Source: Bacillota bacterium (GTDB lineage Bacteria; Bacillota; Clostridia; Christensenellales; CAG-138). From it: a stretch of DNA of 64,000 nt. A program made the translations under genes and the position numbers. Below the pieces are notes generated by a model. The model saw only the letters and a list, made by a program, of their open reading frames with translations, made no database searches and was not told the DNA's origin. The DNA is taken from NCBI GenBank assembly GCA_023390655.1, contig JAEWCL010000012.1:1-64000 (forward strand), read 5' to 3'. Each line of letters begins with the position of its first letter. The stretch's first letter is position 1. Shown piece after piece: positions 63,294 through 64,000 of the stretch.

Positions 63294-63755
63294 ATGGCAA
63301 GAAAGTCGAATTTATTGTTTCTAGGTTTGGCGGCCATGCTGTTCGTCCTGCTTATGGTGCTCTCCCATCAGCATAAGAAGCAAGAAATAGAACACGCCGT
63401 ACTTGTGGATTTTGCGGCGCTGGTGCCTGCTGACGGAATGGTGGAATTAAACAGGGACGCACCTCCGCCGGGGAAGCAGTTTACCGGAGAAGATGCCGTT
63501 GCGGTTGTCCTGGCCGTTCAAAATGCCGGCCTTGTTCCGTACAGCGGCCCAAGGCATACTCCGGCGCCCGGTTATTCTTGGAGTATTCGTTGCACAGATG
63601 GGCTGGGCAACGATTTATTCGTTCTATATCTTGATCGGAATGAGATTGCATATCGCAGTTTTACAGACGAACAGGATGCCATGTATTACTCCCTTACTAC
63701 GGGGGACGTGGATGCCTTGGATGCAAAACTTCAGCAACTCTATAACAATGGGTAA
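63294..63755 (+). CDS. N-terminally anchored extracellular protein of unknown function
   Basis: 153 residues. Membrane anchor at about 7-23 (LLFLGLAAMLFVLLMVL), then a basic stop-transfer-like HKKQE and an exterior domain. A block near 67-120 resembles the protein at 17256-17705. ATG 63294 has AAGGAGG upstream. No known motif. Confidence 0.75.
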   Translation: MARKSNLLFLGLAAMLFVLLMVLSHQHKKQEIEHAVLVDFAALVPADGMVELNRDAPPPGKQFTGEDAVAVVLAVQNAGLVPYSGPRHTPAPGYSWSIRCTDGLGNDLFVLYLDRNEIAYRSFTDEQDAMYYSLTTGDVDALDAKLQQLYNNG

Positions 63756-63791
63756 AACCCAAAAACGCGGCAGCCGGTGGCGAGACAAGAA

Positions 63792-63833
63792 CACAGAAAA
63801 GCGGTGAGGATATTTCCTCACCGCTTTTCTGTG
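63792..63833. terminator. Bidirectional terminator
   Basis: A 19-bp perfect stem, CACAGAAAAGCGGTGAGGA and its complement around TATT, lies between convergent genes. The A and T runs inside the stem allow both directions. Confidence 0.92.
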
Positions 63834-63907
63834 CGAATTCAATGCTATGCAGATCGGAAAATAAGGGCAGGGAAGAGAATACTTATTTGCGATGATGCAA
63901 ATTGCCC

Positions 63908-64000
63908 TTACAGCTTCAGCCACAGCGCGGGACGAACGCCGCCGCTGTTATTGCCTGTTGAAGGGTGAAGCGTGTTGCTGCTGTATCTGAATGTGCCGTT
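63908..64000 (-). CDS. C-terminal fragment of a DUF6273-type protein
   Basis: Only the last 30 residues are in the window; the gene continues beyond 64000. The tail NGTFRYSSNTLHPSTGNNS then GGVRPALWLKL and TAA is the characteristic C-terminal end of DUF6273 (formylglycine-enzyme-like fold) proteins, which in Clostridia are mostly extracellular or lipoprotein-like. The final VRPALW motif is the basis of the call. Confidence 0.7.
   Translation of the reverse strand, partial: NGTFRYSSNTLHPSTGNNSGGVRPALWLKL

Noticed and set aside
63624..63923. 99-codon minus-strand open frame near the window end
   Set aside because: It crosses a strong bidirectional terminator and overlaps the anchored protein gene.

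Overview
The window reads as a chromosomal segment of a spore-forming, anaerobic Bacillota of the class Clostridia. Evidence: a SpoVB-MazG-HU cluster, a LysM/SPOCS spore protein, type III glutamine synthetase, a T-box in front of ileS, secA next to a frameshifted prfB, rubredoxin and DUF1858 genes, purine-rich Shine-Dalgarno (SD) sites and many intrinsic terminators. The DNA is moderately GC-rich by eye. No phage, transposase, integrase, CRISPR array or tRNA gene was found. A finer taxonomic call is not supported.

Layout. 0-11 kb: the 5S end of an rRNA operon, a PfkB sugar kinase, a large membrane GGDEF-EAL protein, a PadR-polyferredoxin pair under a palindromic promoter/operator, a GNAT enzyme, a class II aldolase, an S66 peptidase, a Gfo/Idh oxidoreductase, and an ECF-type sigma factor overlapping a membrane SH3 protein. 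11-23 kb: the ileS T-box and ileS, a VOC protein, secreted or anchored proteins, DinB, an M20 amidohydrolase, secA with a six-codon leader frame, and prfB. 23-32 kb: a hydrolase / acyltransferase / zinc-ribbon membrane trio, a GH13 glucanohydrolase, a redox set (zinc-ribbon protein, DUF1858, rubredoxin), Rrf2-CysK, and a DnaQ-like exonuclease. 32-39 kb: a two-component system divergent from a four-gene MacB-like efflux operon that includes an unusual Gly/Ser/Pro-rich lipoprotein. 39-48 kb: an MFS carrier, a CGGC protein, and an L-fucose-type sugar locus (FucU, LacI regulator, RbsA/C/B-type ABC importer, FucI) tied together by LacI-type operators. 48-64 kb: a candidate structured RNA, a Myb-like regulator, an FMN-binding lipoprotein, a DMT exporter, glnN, an AraC regulator, spore and nucleoid genes, an SPFH protein, galactokinase, a 29-residue orphan peptide gene, an anchored protein and the tail of a DUF6273-type protein.

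The most unusual structure is not a gene. Two families of intergenic double-hairpin repeats recur: family A at 9.6, 11.55, 31.3 and 58.8 kb, and family B at 14.8, 19.0, 22.1 and 58.7 kb. They share short sequence blocks, while the stem arms change in sequence yet stay paired. One A copy lies inside the ileS leader between the T-box terminator and the start codon; at 58.7 kb an A and a B copy sit side by side. Other points worth a second look are the candidate RNA after fucI, the orphan peptide gene with its own terminator, a small gene whose terminator lies inside its coding frame, the secA leader frame, and the sigma factor without a good conventional start.
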